Assembly (NCBI GenBank): GCA_024752435.1
Contig: CP103026.1
Coordinates: forward strand, 1,550,001 to 1,614,000
DNA from: Allantophomopsis cytisporea
Lineage: Eukaryota > Ascomycota > Leotiomycetes > Phacidiales > Phacidiaceae
DNA: 64,000 nt
Reading direction: 5' to 3'
Positions 35,777-47,265 of this stretch are shown piece after piece (positions within the stretch are counted from its first letter, which is position 1; the number at the start of each line of letters is the position of its first letter). The notes under the pieces were generated by a model. That model was not told the DNA's origin and ran no database searches. It saw nothing but the letters and a program-made list of their open reading frames with translations. A program made the translations under genes and the position numbers.

Positions 35777-37189
35777 ATGTCTCCACGTACCGATTACATC
35801 CTCTCCCTCTGCCTTGAGCAGGCCGAAAAGTCTCCTCTTCACTACCGTCACGGCAGCGTGATCATCCGTGGTGGAAAAGTGATTGGCGTAGGCCACAACA
35901 GCTACCGACCAGGCTTCGACGGCGGAGCCCTTAAGACAGGCATCCTTCCCTCAGCCTCTGATGCTGTTGGCGCCGCTGAGTTGAAGGCACGACTCAGATA
36001 CAAGTCGAAGCATAAGTCGAAGTCCAAGCCTAATCAGCCGTCTCATCCACAGTCTAATCCGTACCCGTCGAGCCATACCTTCGTAGCCTTCGAGAAGTCT
36101 CACGGCCACGTGACTAATGCACCGCTCTCCATGCACTCGGAGATGATGGCCATCCACGCTGCGCAGTCACTCTCCCCCTCGTCTGCCCAGACGTCCGCCC
36201 ACATGGCTAAGTGGTTGAAAAAACCGCGCGGCGGCGTACCAGGTGGTTCTAAACGAAAGGCCCGCTCGCGGGCCCTTAAACTTTACGTCCAGACCGTGTG
36301 TGCCGAAGCCGAGGAGGCGTGTGGTGGCAGAGCCGGGTTCTCTCTTCAAGAGTCGCGTTTTGAAGCCTGTTCATCTGGATCGTGTCAATCTGGGGAATGG
36401 AGGCGACAACAAGAACGTGAATCGGAACAAGAGTCAAAAGGAGAAGGGGAAGAAAGGGAAATTGTCGAGTAAGCAGGAGCGGAGATCATGCGGATCTTAT
36501 ACGTCCGAAAATAGCTCAAGTAGCTGTGCATCAAGTGATCGGGATATTGAGGATGATTCTGAACCTCTTGAAGACCATACAAGCCGCCAGCATTCTGTAA
36601 GTCTCCAAACCTGCCTACACACTTATACAACTAACAGGTTTAACAGTCGTCGAAGAGCAAGCTCAAGCTCGAGAAGCGATCTCAGCCTTTTGTGGTGTCT
36701 AAGCATCCATCTCGATCAAGCAAGTCAGACGTAACTTCGAGGATGAAAGACAACCGCCTCAAGGGCGCAGATCTGTATGTCGCACGATTAGGCACCACCC
36801 ACGACTCGCCACCTCCAGCACCACCTCCTATCTCCACACCCACACCCTTGTTCCAAGCTCCACTAGCCACAGGCTCCCTCCACGATGAACTGAGATCTCG
36901 CAACTACGGCCCTGTTCCAACATTACTTCCTGATGGCCCACAGCAGAGACCGATTCGCGCTTCGAGACCTTGCTACAGATGTATCACTCATATGCATGCT
37001 GTGGGCATCAAGAGGGTATTCTGGACAAATGCGGATGGGGGGTGGGATGGGGCTAAGGTGAGGGACTTGGTGGATGCACTGGAAGGGGAGAGTGAGGGGG
37101 AGTGTGGGGGGCATGGCGAGAAGGGACTGGGTGTTTTTGTTACTAAGCATGAGGTTTTGATGATGAGGCGAATGATGGGGAATTGTTGA
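35777..37189 (+). CDS. CMP/dCMP-deaminase-fold protein, frame problem in the middle
   Basis: A zinc-dependent deaminase of the cytidine/tRNA-adenosine superfamily. The zinc site is complete: HSE in PLSMHSEMMAIHAA and PCxxC in RPCYRCITHMHAVGIKRVFW, but they are separated by a very long Ser/Lys/Arg-rich insertion instead of the usual ~30 residues. The start MSPRTDYILSLCLEQAEKS is typical, with HGSVIIRGGKVIGVGHN. A clear intron is 36597-36646. Between 36296 and 36476 the reading frame must change. Either an unusual intron 36296-36350 (GTGTGT...TTCAAG, 55 bp, all exons then phase 0, 435 residues) or a one-base insertion near 36333 explains it. The upstream frame otherwise stops at 36470-36472. 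The substrate cannot be named. Confidence 0.7.
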
Positions 37190-37956
37190 AGGAGATTATT
37201 GGTATAAGCCGAAAAAAACCTTAGTGTTTCAAGCATGATTTTGTTCTTGGATCGAAAGGTATATTCTTGCTATCAAGATTCACCTTTAATGGTGTTGAAT
37301 GTCAGTACACTTGAATATCGCATGCTTCCACTTCTTAAAGGCCTGCTTTTTTCTTGGAAACATTTTGTGCAGAGCGAGATGACATCCATGATCGATATGC
37401 AATACTAATTGCAATCGTTGCAAGAATCCCTCTCCCTTGCCAGTCACACTAAGAGAAAGAGAAGGAGATTCTACAAGTGCTTCTTCGTGGCTATGAAATA
37501 TGCAGGCAGACAAGCCCCTTAAAGATAGAATCTAGAATGAGTATCGACTTAACCTCCATGCAAGAAGAGCCCGACATACCAAACAACTGCAGGAAAGTTG
37601 ACATTGTCTGTTCAATTATCCAATATGATTCAGTCATTTATGGAATTCTTTTCTGTCTATTTCGTGTTTGAAGATTAATGGTTGTTACCTGCTTTTTCCA
37701 CTCAACGTATTGAAATGGTGGCGAATTACCTCATGATATGTATTGGGATCCACTCAGCATTACTCTACCACTAAACCAGAAAACATAAAGGTGACAGAAT
37801 CCATTATAGCAATTCACACGCAGGTCCAACCTTCCTGAATTTCGTCAACATACTACTTATACATCGCACACTTCATAACACCGCTCCTATCGAACCCACT
37901 CAAACCCAGTTTGATACATTCAAAAATATATTTCTTACCATCATCAATCCTTCATC
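37190..37956. other. Spacer downstream of deaminase
   Basis: No gene seen; AT-rich. A pyrimidine-rich leader precedes the ATG at 37957. Confidence 0.45.
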
Positions 37957-38541
37957 ATGAAACATCAACTCAAGATGCCATCACAAGTAGGCAAAGCCCT
38001 CGCCGAATCCGTACTCACCCACTCACCCTTATTCCTTCTCGTCTCCATCCTAGACATGATCGCCCGCTACACAAGCCTCGACTTCCCGATCCTTGCCCCC
38101 GGCTTCGCTCTCAACCTAGATAGATGATTATGGATCTGCTTCGAATTTATGCTTGTTTTCTGGAGCATCTTCACTGGCAGCATGATCTATCTCGTCCCAC
38201 GCGTGCTCGGCATGACCAAGACCAGAACTCTCTGCCACCACGACCTCCGAAATCTACTCTGTCTCAATCTTTGCGGACTTCCAATCCTTGCTATCGCCGC
38301 TGCAGAGTTCGAGGTCTTCTGGGCGGAACTTGCAAGACAGGAGCTCTGCTATGTTGTTCTACAAGATGTGGTTAGGCACGGGACTTGGAACCAGCAGATT
38401 GTTACTTGCCTCCTTGCTCTTTTCTTGGCTTTGCAGGGCTTCGAAATGTCATACAACTGGGTCATCTTGTTCGCGTACATGGCGACTAAGTGCTGGAATT
38501 TAGTTGCTGTGTATACGCACCGTACTGTTGCTGACATATAA
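37957..38541 (+). pseudogene. Small membrane-protein ORF interrupted by TGA
   Basis: One frame of 195 codons runs from ATG 37957 to a stop at 38541 with a single in-frame TGA at 38125-38127. Before it: MKHQLKMPSQVGKALAES, a hydrophobic LTHSPLFLLVSILDMIARY, ending NLDR. After it: LWICFEFMLVFWSIFTGSM, then at least two more hydrophobic stretches (LCGLPILAIAAAEF; CLLALFLALQGFEM). No GT-AG pair removes the TGA. Both halves have similar composition, so this looks like one gene with a nonsense mutation (for example CGA to TGA). Readthrough is possible but TGA-TTA is not a known strong context. The family is not recognised. An alternative is a shorter gene starting at Met 38149. Confidence 0.45.
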
Positions 38542-39448
38542 AATGATTTGTCGGTTGGTGAGATCTATCTCAATAAGGATAGCGATGAGGAAATTGTTTA
38601 GTTTGATTAGGATATTATGGACTTGAGGAACCTGACTGAGCAGCAGTCGCTGTTACAAGTATGCAGTGCTGGAAAGTAATGGCTTGACGCTAAGTGGAGG
38701 GTTTTTCGGTCCTTGTTCCATCATTCGAATTTATCTTCTTTCCCTCTTAGTACAATCTCAGTTGAATTGCTCATGTTGGTAGCTTGACTATTTACATCGC
38801 ATGGTCTGCATCGATTACACCCCAGAATTACCCACATCGCTCCTCATAACTCATTGAGGCTTATATGTCGATAAACCGATGGTTTCAAGTTAATAGGTAG
38901 AATAATGCAATGGCTTTCTCAATCTCAGTGCTAAGGCAATCTTCTGATATATATACTTATATACGATCACTTGTGACTCTAGAGAGTAGTTTTGAAAAAA
39001 GGTTGTGCCGAATGGAGACGCAATATCTTTCTGCAAGTTTTTTCCCGTATGATCTCGCCAGAGTTTTTGATATAATCAAATCAACCAATAACAGCCTCTC
39101 CAAGCCCATAATCTGAGACGCTATGCTGAAAGTACGCCGCTGGAACCAGAGCTAGTCTAGCAACTGTAGCTTTGATGAACTTATCGTATCATCTCCACCA
39201 ATCCTTCATAACTCATTCCTTAGCTGACCAGCGGTGATTCAAAAAAAACTAAAAAAAACTAAAAGATTACCAAGTACAAACCAGCACACTGATAAAATGT
39301 TACTCTTCAAGCTCAACATCTGCGCCTCAGCCATCTTATCCACGGACTACCTTCTCCATGCTGCCATATTTCGAGTCGGTACACTTGGTTACAGCATTTC
39401 GAGATCATCGAAGTCCTTAGCTTTGAAAGTCCTACTCCATTAAATTAG
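38542..39448. other. Convergent spacer before HP1
   Basis: No gene recognised. Small open frames (38910-39116, 39234-39443) are AT-rich and not protein-like; the HP1 3' UTR should lie at the right edge. Confidence 0.45.
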
Positions 39449-40568
39449 TCAATCTGGACGCTCAGATCTGTCTGGTAAGAAGTACAGGTGGCCTTCGTAA
39501 AACTTCAGCATCTATGACAAGTTAGTTGTTGCTCTCCATGCTCAAATCCGTTGACTTACCTTCTGAGGGCAGCGTCGATACATAATCTGCGTCGAGTGCG
39601 ACGTCTTGCGGTTTTTATGCTCGGCATTCCAAGTGACCGCAACCATTAGCCTATCATCGTCTTCCTTGTACACGGTATCGATCGCCTTGATGTGGTCCTC
39701 CCAATTGCCCTCCGGGGGTGCCCAAACGGCAGGAGGTGGACTCTTCGTCGCTGGATGTGGTGAGCCGTTATCCTTCTTCAAACGCTTGCTGCCATTGGCT
39801 TGCTTCTCCTTTTCTGCATTAGGCTTTCTTCCTCGTTTCTTGGGTTGTTTAAGAGCTTGATGTGCGCCCATCACCGCATCTCGTCCTCCAAGCTTTTCAA
39901 AGTATTCAGCAACGATATCCGGCGCCGAAGCTCTGTCAAACCTTGTTAGTCTTGTTTGGTAATTTTGTAATCTCATCTTACAGGTTCTCCTCCGCTTCCC
40001 ATGTTAAGTCGGATTTCTTATCATAGCCCTCCCACTTCACTTGAAATTTGATAATACCCTGAAGGTATGGTTATTAGATGGCTATATTCTCCGCATGGCT
40101 TGGTCAAAGAACTTACATCGTCGAAAAGATGCGACTTAATTGCTTCCACGACATATCTGTGGACTCATTAGCATCGAAAATATAACAATCATTTTGTGAG
40201 ACAAACTCGTCTTCATCGAGGTTCTCCTCGTCCTCGTCCTCACCCCGATCGTCCTGATCGTGCTTCGGGTCCTCCATTATTTCTTCCTCCTGCTCCTCTT
40301 TATAATCCACAGAGTTCCTAGGCCGTGAATTCTGAGCCGGAGATGCGGACGCCGATCTTGAATCGCTCTTCGACTTAACGGCTATCTGATCATCGAAGTC
40401 AGATTGCTCGTCCTCAGAGAGTACTGTACCACGAAATGAGCTTTGGCGCATAAAAGATAGTCTGCTTGCCAGAGAAGAAAGCATTTTGCTCAATTGAGGA
40501 GGATGACTTGAGTATGCATATCAGTTATAAAACTGGTGAACGAGAAATGTTCACTTACAGCGAGGCAT
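39449..40568 (-). CDS. Heterochromatin protein 1 (HP1)
   Basis: Six exons: 40568-40559, 40423-40207, 40156-40117, 40058-39982, 39932-39560 and 39511-39449, giving 259 residues. HP1 binds trimethylated H3K9 and maintains silent chromatin and, in Neurospora, DNA methylation. The chromodomain spans about 76-116: EYVVEAIKSHLFDD, then IIKFQVKWEGYDKKSDLTWE. The aromatic cage residues are Tyr77, Trp98 and Tyr101. A basic hinge follows (KQPKKRGRKP; KRLKKD). The chromoshadow domain begins at Trp192 (WEDHIKAIDTVYKED) and closes with RRCPQKMLKFYEGHL. The first exon is only ten bases (MPR plus one base), inferred from GTAAGT at 40558 and the acceptor that continues LLSEDEQSDFDDQ. The N-terminus is acidic, as usual. 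Chromo and chromoshadow exon phases all agree. Confidence 0.9.
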
Positions 40569-41830
40569 TGTGATGATTTGTTTGGCTTGACGTGACCCGA
40601 CAACTGCTGGGGGTGACTTTCCGATCAACTGCAATAGCCGGTAACTAGAAAGATCTCTTTTTGATATGATGATAGTATAGTCAGACGACCCTCACGTGTA
40701 TTTTGAGAGAAAGTGCTGAATTCCTTAGGTCTGCCTGAGCTGGTACTGTATTGATCGCAGTCCATAACATTTCACAGTGATCGCGCCGAAGGTTGGAACG
40801 CGGTAGCTACATACACGCCGAGCAACGCGTTTTCGCTAACAATAGTAGTGGTGCTCTTTGGTGTGGGGTTGATGGAGTGTGCAGAATAGCAGTGCGCACG
40901 GCATTGTTGTTGAAAGAGCAAATCACTGAAAGTCAATAAGAAGGGACTTTGACAATTTAATGTAATTAAGCGCTCTCGTTTTATATATTTCCCACGACAT
41001 CAATGAAAAGAGACACTTGAAATCCACAACACCACACATAGTATAACAGTGGATGTAATAGCATCAATCAAATGATGGAAAACTACCTCAAGGTATTTCA
41101 TGCTTTGATATAGATGCACACGACCGGCTCCTTCTCGTTGCCTGATCGCGGGGCGATGGCCTCAGGTCGGCATGTGTATCTGCATGGTTTTCCTTCCCGA
41201 GCGAACGTCTGGACGGTTGGTTAGTGACGATTGGACACATCGAATGGATCGTGTGTGCGTCCGGTGACAGAACAGACCGATCAACAACTTGCTTCTCATT
41301 TTCATATCTTCCCCGGAGCATACGACACAGACAGTCTCAGTCATCCTTTCTTTCATTAGCTTGCCACCTACCATTGATGCTTGCGAGGAAGTCGCTTGAC
41401 AAATAAACATCCGTTGCTTACAAAATACTGGATAAGAAAGCCCTCAAGTACGTAACCCTATCCATACTCACATTATGAGGTTATGATATTTGGCTGGCTT
41501 TCGATTTTCTTTCCTACATCAGCTATATCGTCGTCATATGTATCTTCTTGAGAGTGGTTACTGATTTGATAAACAGAGATCTGGTTGTATTGGGGAGGGA
41601 CTCCGGGTTACGCCCGCTAAGGGTTTTGGTCGCACTCGACGGAATACTTCTGGCTGGCGGAAGTAGAAGGATATAGACGGCGACTTGCTTTGCCATGTCT
41701 GCCAGTGTGATGGGTATGTTTTCCAAAATTGTTGTTGTAGCGTTACAAGGCATTACTTCGCGCCCACCCAAACACCTTCTTTGCCACGAAAGCTTTCAAC
41801 ATTTGTTGGAAGAGAACAGCGAAGATTAAG
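40569..41830. other. Divergent spacer, HP1 / WICEFC protein
   Basis: 1.26 kb between diverging genes. No supported ORF; promoters of both genes are presumed here. Confidence 0.45.
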
Positions 41831-43640
41831 ATGTGGACTTGGATCATAACATGGCTGACTGGATATCTTTATTCCTATACAGGTCAGTACTCGCCCGAAT
41901 CACAACGAGAGCTGTCCCCAGATACGATGTCGCCCGTTTACCCAGATCGACCAATTCGACCTTTGCCAAAGCGCAGACTGCGCGAGAGATTATCACCGGA
42001 TGTGGCAGATTCCATAAAATATCCTCCCACTCCGAAGACAACCTCTCCGTTGTTCTATTATCCATACAGCGTTGGAGATGATCAGACCAATGGCACCATA
42101 ACTGAGTCACAGCATCCAAGTGAGCGAGAGCGGGCCGACGAGATTGAACGCAATTATATTTCGAGACGTAACGGGGGAGATGCTGACAGTGATGATGACG
42201 ACCTGCCGTATCGAAGCCGTATTTATGCTCGGCATTCCCCAGATACTTCAGGACGATCGTACAGATACGTGCAGAAGCCCGACTCGTCTCGATACAGCAA
42301 ACCTCAGCCTCCTCCATCTACCGCGTCATCAGCTGACGGTTATGATTCATTCGAAAACACAAATAACAAAAAGAAGAGAAAAATACCCACACCTGGCGAC
42401 TCAGGCATGAATGGTAGCCATCTGGCGAACGACTTGGCCAGCATGGGACTGTCCCATTCAGATGATACATCTCGGGATGAGGGCAGTCGCAGTGGGCAGT
42501 ATTATGGTTCCGGAACTTCTCCTACGACAAATACGCAATCTCTCTCTGGTCCTGGTAGAGGTCGTTACGGTCGTGTTCGCAACGGTAGGAGCCCCCTGCG
42601 AGCTTTAGATGCTACAAGCAATTGGGGTAATGGACGTTCGCCAAAACAACGTTCTTCCCAGTGGTCATCGTGTAAGCGCAGCCCGTAATGACTGCTCAGT
42701 ATAGAAACACATTTACTAACTTTCTACCTTCACAGCCGAAAGCTCCGGGATCATCTCAACAGCAATTGCAAATGCAGAGAAGCTCCCAATAACTCCATCT
42801 CGAGGGCAAGAGAATGTCAGTTTACTACAACAACAGGCGTCCAAAAAATCAAGTCCATCGGCTCAATTCACATTCACGTGCAACTCGCAGGTATCCAGCA
42901 CAGTTCCCTGGCCTGGACCAGGTGCTACGAACTCGAATCCGCAATCCACTCAAACTGGCAATCGCAATTCACATTCTACACAGACAAGTCCAAACATGCC
43001 ACAAACTCGCGATACCAAACATACCGTTCCACAACAAACACAAGGAGGCGGCGCGAAGAACAACTCGCAACAAGCCCCACCAAAGAAGGCTCGCCGCCGC
43101 ACGGGTCAAGAATACCTCATTGCTGCTCGACAACGTCGCCAACAACAAGCATACCAAAATTATCACCACTCACCTGCACAGGAGGATATTTGGATTTGTG
43201 AATTTTGCGAATACGAGAGCATTTTTGGTACTCCACCACTTGCTCTAATTAAGCAGTATGAGATCAAAGATCGACGCGAGAGGAGAAGACAGGCGGAGAA
43301 GCGTAGGCTTCTGGAGAAGGCTAAGATGAAGGGACGTAAGGGAAAGAAGGGAAACAAAGCTGCCTCGAAGAACGCCGCTCACTCAAATGCTCGCCAAGAT
43401 CAGTACTCAACGCATGCTGCACCTATGAACCATAGCCAGAGCCAGAGCCAGAGCCAAGGCACTCAGAGCGAGGAGTATTATGAAGATGAATACGAAGGGG
43501 AATATGGCGGCGATGGAGGTTCACCAATCTCACCAGTCGATCCGATAGACTGCAAGTTTGGTACCAGTGTCGAAGCAGATCCCAGACGTCTTCCACCAGT
43601 TCACGGAAACATCGAAGATGTCGGAGATCCTGCTACCTGA
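41831..43640 (+). CDS. Unknown protein with WICEFC motif (581 aa)
   Basis: Two exons, 41831-42671 and 42736-43640. Most of the protein is low-complexity and hydrophilic, rich in Ser, Arg, Asp and Gln. Two blocks look conserved: near the N-terminus RPIRPLPKRRLRERLSPDVA followed by YPPTPKTTSPLFYYPYS, and near residue 430 EDIWICEFCEYESIFGTPP, followed by a basic helix (YEIKDRRERRRQAEKRRLLEK) and Lys-rich tail. The Cys-x2-Cys in the second block could be half of a zinc site. A Ser-Gln repeat (SQSQSQSQ, from 43433) is coded by tandem CAGAGC units. The start is uncertain: Met at 41831 gives a hydrophobic WTWIITWLTGYLYSYTG leader, while Met at 41927 (MSPVYPDRP) starts directly at the conserved block. 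Function unknown; a nuclear location is plausible from the basic patches. Confidence 0.75.
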
Positions 43641-45123
43641 CCTGTCCAGCTTTGAGTTCAACTTGACCCAACTGGAACTTCAGCAGCCTTGAAATTGTGT
43701 GCCTCAACGACCCTTGTCTACGAGCATGCAAGATTACAATTCTGCGCAAAATCGCGGTGAACCTTTCTTTTCTGTTATGAGTACCTTTGCATTTTCCATT
43801 TTATAGTTCTTTTCAGCTGTAGCATTGCATAGAGCGCTAGCATCATATTATGCCATTCTTTCAGCGACGACTCATGTCTCACGATCACACCTCATCACTC
43901 CCCTCCAGATAAGTTTTCATGGCCTGCGACTTAGATGCCTTCAAGTCTCCGGTATGGAGCATGGTTCAAGTCATAGTTATAGCTATGAGAATTCAAGACT
44001 TTCTACAAGCGGAATACATATTTCGTGAGTATACGATAGTGATAGGATAGTGATGACCCATCAAAAGTGACCATGATATACAACACTACCCATGATAGTA
44101 TCACTTACAATCTGGATGCATATTTTTTTGATTGGGTAATGGCTGAATACGGCATCTCTATACGTAACCCGTTAGACCAACGGCTTTGCTCATTAACAAA
44201 TTATATCTAAAGTTGCACCACAATGCCTTAACATTCCAAGTATCATATTGATATCTATAGGTCACGGAGATAAGCAGTACGCAGTGTCAGTTGCCTAAAT
44301 GAGTGATATGAGTGTCTACATAGATTGATATCGAAAGTAAAAGAGGAGGCACTGGTTGTACTACGAGGAAGAGACTAGATTAAGAGGTATGCAGAATACA
44401 GCAAGAAAGTTCGTGGGATACATCACATACATGTATTTACTATGGTTTACTATCAAGTACATTCAGACGGGTTTATTTCCTAGTGTAGAATAATGTCATC
44501 TCACAAGTCTGTTTGTCAATTGTATAACATATAGGATCTTTTCCCAATTTTGATCTTAATATTCGAGATTCAATTTCGTGCGCAAAGGCTGTTAGATTCG
44601 TGTCGGCATACCATCAGCAGCTGTGCCAGGACCCAATCCACACACAAAAGATCAGACAACTGGAAGGCTCTCGCCAGATTCCTCAACGGACTGTCCCTTA
44701 AGCTGTTACGTTCATGAAAATATGCCCAGTGATTTCTGTTTCTGAACAGATCAGAACATGAGTATACCAGAAGAGCTACCTACTATAGGACAAGCCCACA
44801 AAAATCCATTTGTATCACAACCTAGAAAGATCTCGCCGTATGTTATCATCGTTTCCACAGTAAGAAAGCTGATGGACCAGTGATCATTGGGTTTATGATA
44901 TATAGTTCACTGAGGGAGACGCAAAGGAGATTTAAAACCTTGAAACAGAGAATTCTGAACTTTAGAAAAGTATCCCAGAGCGCATTTTGCGATATTTAGT
45001 CGCACAACTTTTCATGAAACCCCTTATCAAGCAAATCATCAAGCAAACCACAATCGATTACGCGTCGGCTATGCTGAATTGATATACATGTACCCCCTCA
45101 TCCAAAGTATTCAGGCGAGTGAT
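43641..45123. other. Convergent spacer
   Basis: About 1.5 kb of AT-rich DNA between convergent genes with no supported gene or clear repeat. Confidence 0.45.
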
Positions 45124-45623
45124 CTAGTGAGCAGCGTGCTCCTCCTCTGGCTCCTCCTCAAACCAGTGCTCCTCAGCAACTGGCTCAGCGCCGGCATCGG
45201 CCTGACCCTCCAATTCGACAACCTGGGACTCGTAATCCTTAAGCTGGCTGGCAATGTCGCTCTCCTCTGGGGATTTTGGTGGCTTTGGTGCGGAGAAGAC
45301 CTGGACGTTTCCGACGCTGTCGCTGGCCTTGATTGGGGTTGGCTTGTAGGCCTTAAGCTCCTTGAGGTACAACTCCTGGACGAGATCGGCTATGTAGAAA
45401 GCAAGTTAGCTGATTGGAATCTCAAGACTCAATTGAGGAGCTAGAGGGAAGGATATATAAAGAATAGGATGGTGTACCAGAGCGGATGGCCGATGGGGTG
45501 TAGCTACGCTTTGCGATGGTGGAGGTCGCGATGCGAGCGATGGAGGAGCGCTGTTGCTGGTCAGAAAAATAGTATGCGGGTGAGCGAGAGACATACCGAG
45601 GCTCTGATGGATGAGGCGAGCAT
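45124..45623 (-). CDS. ATP14: Mitochondrial F1Fo-ATP synthase subunit h
   Basis: Three exons, 45623-45597, 45556-45478 and 45389-45124, give 123 residues, right for subunit h of the fungal ATP synthase peripheral stalk. The N-terminus is a mitochondrial presequence (MLASSIRASQQRSSIARIAT, then KRSYTPSAIRS): Ser/Arg-rich and without acidic residues. The mature part starts ADLVQELYLKELKAYKPTPI, the family signature, followed by NVQVFSAPKPPKSPEE. The tail is acidic and ends EEHWFEEEPEEEHAAH. Exon junctions are phase 0 and phase 1 with good GT-AG signals (GTATGT...GACCAG; GTACAC...ACATAG). It acts in the inner mitochondrial membrane complex. Confidence 0.9.
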
Positions 45624-46021
45624 GATGAGAGTTGATGGCAGCTCAATTGATCGTGATGAGGTCGTGGTTGTCTTCTTTCGGGGAGTTCTGGATGAATGCT
45701 TCTCGGCTGCTGCACGTGATTTGTGGGAGGCTCTAGGTATATTTAAAGCCTAAGGCGACGATTAATGCCCGCCGGCTGGACCTGAAAGTAAATATCAACA
45801 GAACCACTACTGGTAATAAATGTACTTAACTTGTCAAGAATCTTAACTTGGATGGTTACTTTGAGTTTAATCAAGAGAGTACAATTTGGTCACCAAGACA
45901 AAGGAATCTTATAATTACAGGTGAATTTTAATGGGTTGTCCATCTTCACTTGCTCCAAGAAGTATCCATAACCATCAATACAAGGGAACTTTGGACTCAG
46001 CCAAGATACTTTAGTAACTTC
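45624..46021. other. Spacer between ATP14 and NADAR gene
   Basis: About 400 bp, upstream of ATP14 and downstream of the NADAR gene. No ORF or repeat of note. Confidence 0.45.
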
Positions 46022-46600
46022 TCATGACTTCTCATCCTCTCTTATCCGTTCTCGTGCCCTCGTAAGACACTTTCCAAGTAAGTTCAGTCCCCATTCATCC
46101 CTATGTTCTTCCGCTGAATCTGAATCGAATCCAACTCCCCAGATCCTGTCAACAGGACTTGTCTCGACCAACTCCCTGTCCCCAGTTGCTAGCAGTTTTG
46201 CTTTCATGTCCTCCTTCTCATATAAGGAGTATTTGAATTTGTTATATGACCCCTCTTCGACTATTTTCTCACGATTCTGCTCCCATTTATTCTTATCAAA
46301 GTCTTTTACCTTCCTACCGAGCGCCTGTGTCTTCCGTGGACTAGTTTCCTTCAGGATCTGGGCAGCGATATCTTCATCATTGAAGAGTAGAGCTTTCCGG
46401 TGCATCATGTATCTAAATATTATGAGCTATTTTCTTGGTTACTGACGATTTGATAATACTCACTGCTCCGCAGTACGGTATACTACAGCCTTGTCACCGG
46501 TGTGAAATGGACTTTCATGCCATTGCGAAAGCCAGCCGTAAGTAGGATGCGTCTCTTTCCAGAGGAAAATCGGACCTTGACTACTCGCCTTTGAAGCCAT
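46022..46600 (-). CDS. NADAR-domain (YbiA-like) protein
   Basis: Two exons, 46600-46464 and 46412-46022, encode 175 residues that are almost wholly one NADAR domain. The family (Escherichia coli YbiA and fungal or plant homologues) is linked to NAD/ADP-ribose-type metabolism and, in YbiA, to hydrolysis of the N-glycosidic bond of riboflavin intermediates. Marks seen: FLWKETHPTYGWLSQWHESPF at the start, VYRTAEQYMMHRKALLFNDED across the intron (the conserved tAEqymm-Ka-lF block), KVKDFDKNKWEQNR, and NLLGKCLTRARERI near the end. The acceptor ATTTAG and donor GTGAGT restore frame exactly. No targeting signal is seen. Confidence 0.85.
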
Positions 46601-47265
46601 ATTGGATGCTTGACGTATGGTAATGTGTATCTTATGCATATAATATAATGTGAATGTCGTAGTGTTAGTCGCACGGTACGTTAGCAAACTGAGCTGAGTG
46701 CAGTAGTCGATGACGTGAAGTCTCCTTCCTCTTCGATCATATATGTCTACCTTACGATAGAAAACATAAAACTCTAAATATTTGAACATTAAGGAACCCT
46801 TACCATTCAGAACTACATAATCACTTAACTCATTATTGAAGCTCGTTTTATTGAGGTTACTTCCGAGTGGTGGGTTCGTCCCGTTAATGAGTGCTGACTG
46901 CACCATTGAGTGCCGGAAACGCAAATCAAAGCTCAGATTGAAGCTTCTGCATAATCTACCCCCAGAACTTATAAAATGTACGTCAATTATTCTCCTTGGA
47001 TCATGAGATACTTGTGCGACGGAGAAATTGGCATTTCAGATATTAAAGATTGGTAGTATGATGATGACTATTCCACAAATGCCTTGTCCGGTGCTTATCC
47101 GCTCGATCGCATCCGGCCCCAAACGCGGGGTGTTAAATATACAGCCGAATTACCGACTCTTCTGGAGCAGCTTAGGAAAGATATAAAGCGTGGGGCATCA
47201 TGACATGAGGCTGAATCCGGACTTCTCCAAATCAGCCATTTCCACTACACTTGTGACTTTCCGTC
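46601..47265. other. Divergent promoter, NADAR / CoA-transferase
   Basis: 665 bp between diverging starts. No gene. A minus-strand open frame (46460-46924) is just the NADAR exon extended into the leader. Confidence 0.45.

Noticed and set aside
46830..46900. A tRNA-like GGTTCG word
   Set aside because: No matching A box and no cloverleaf stems could be drawn around it.
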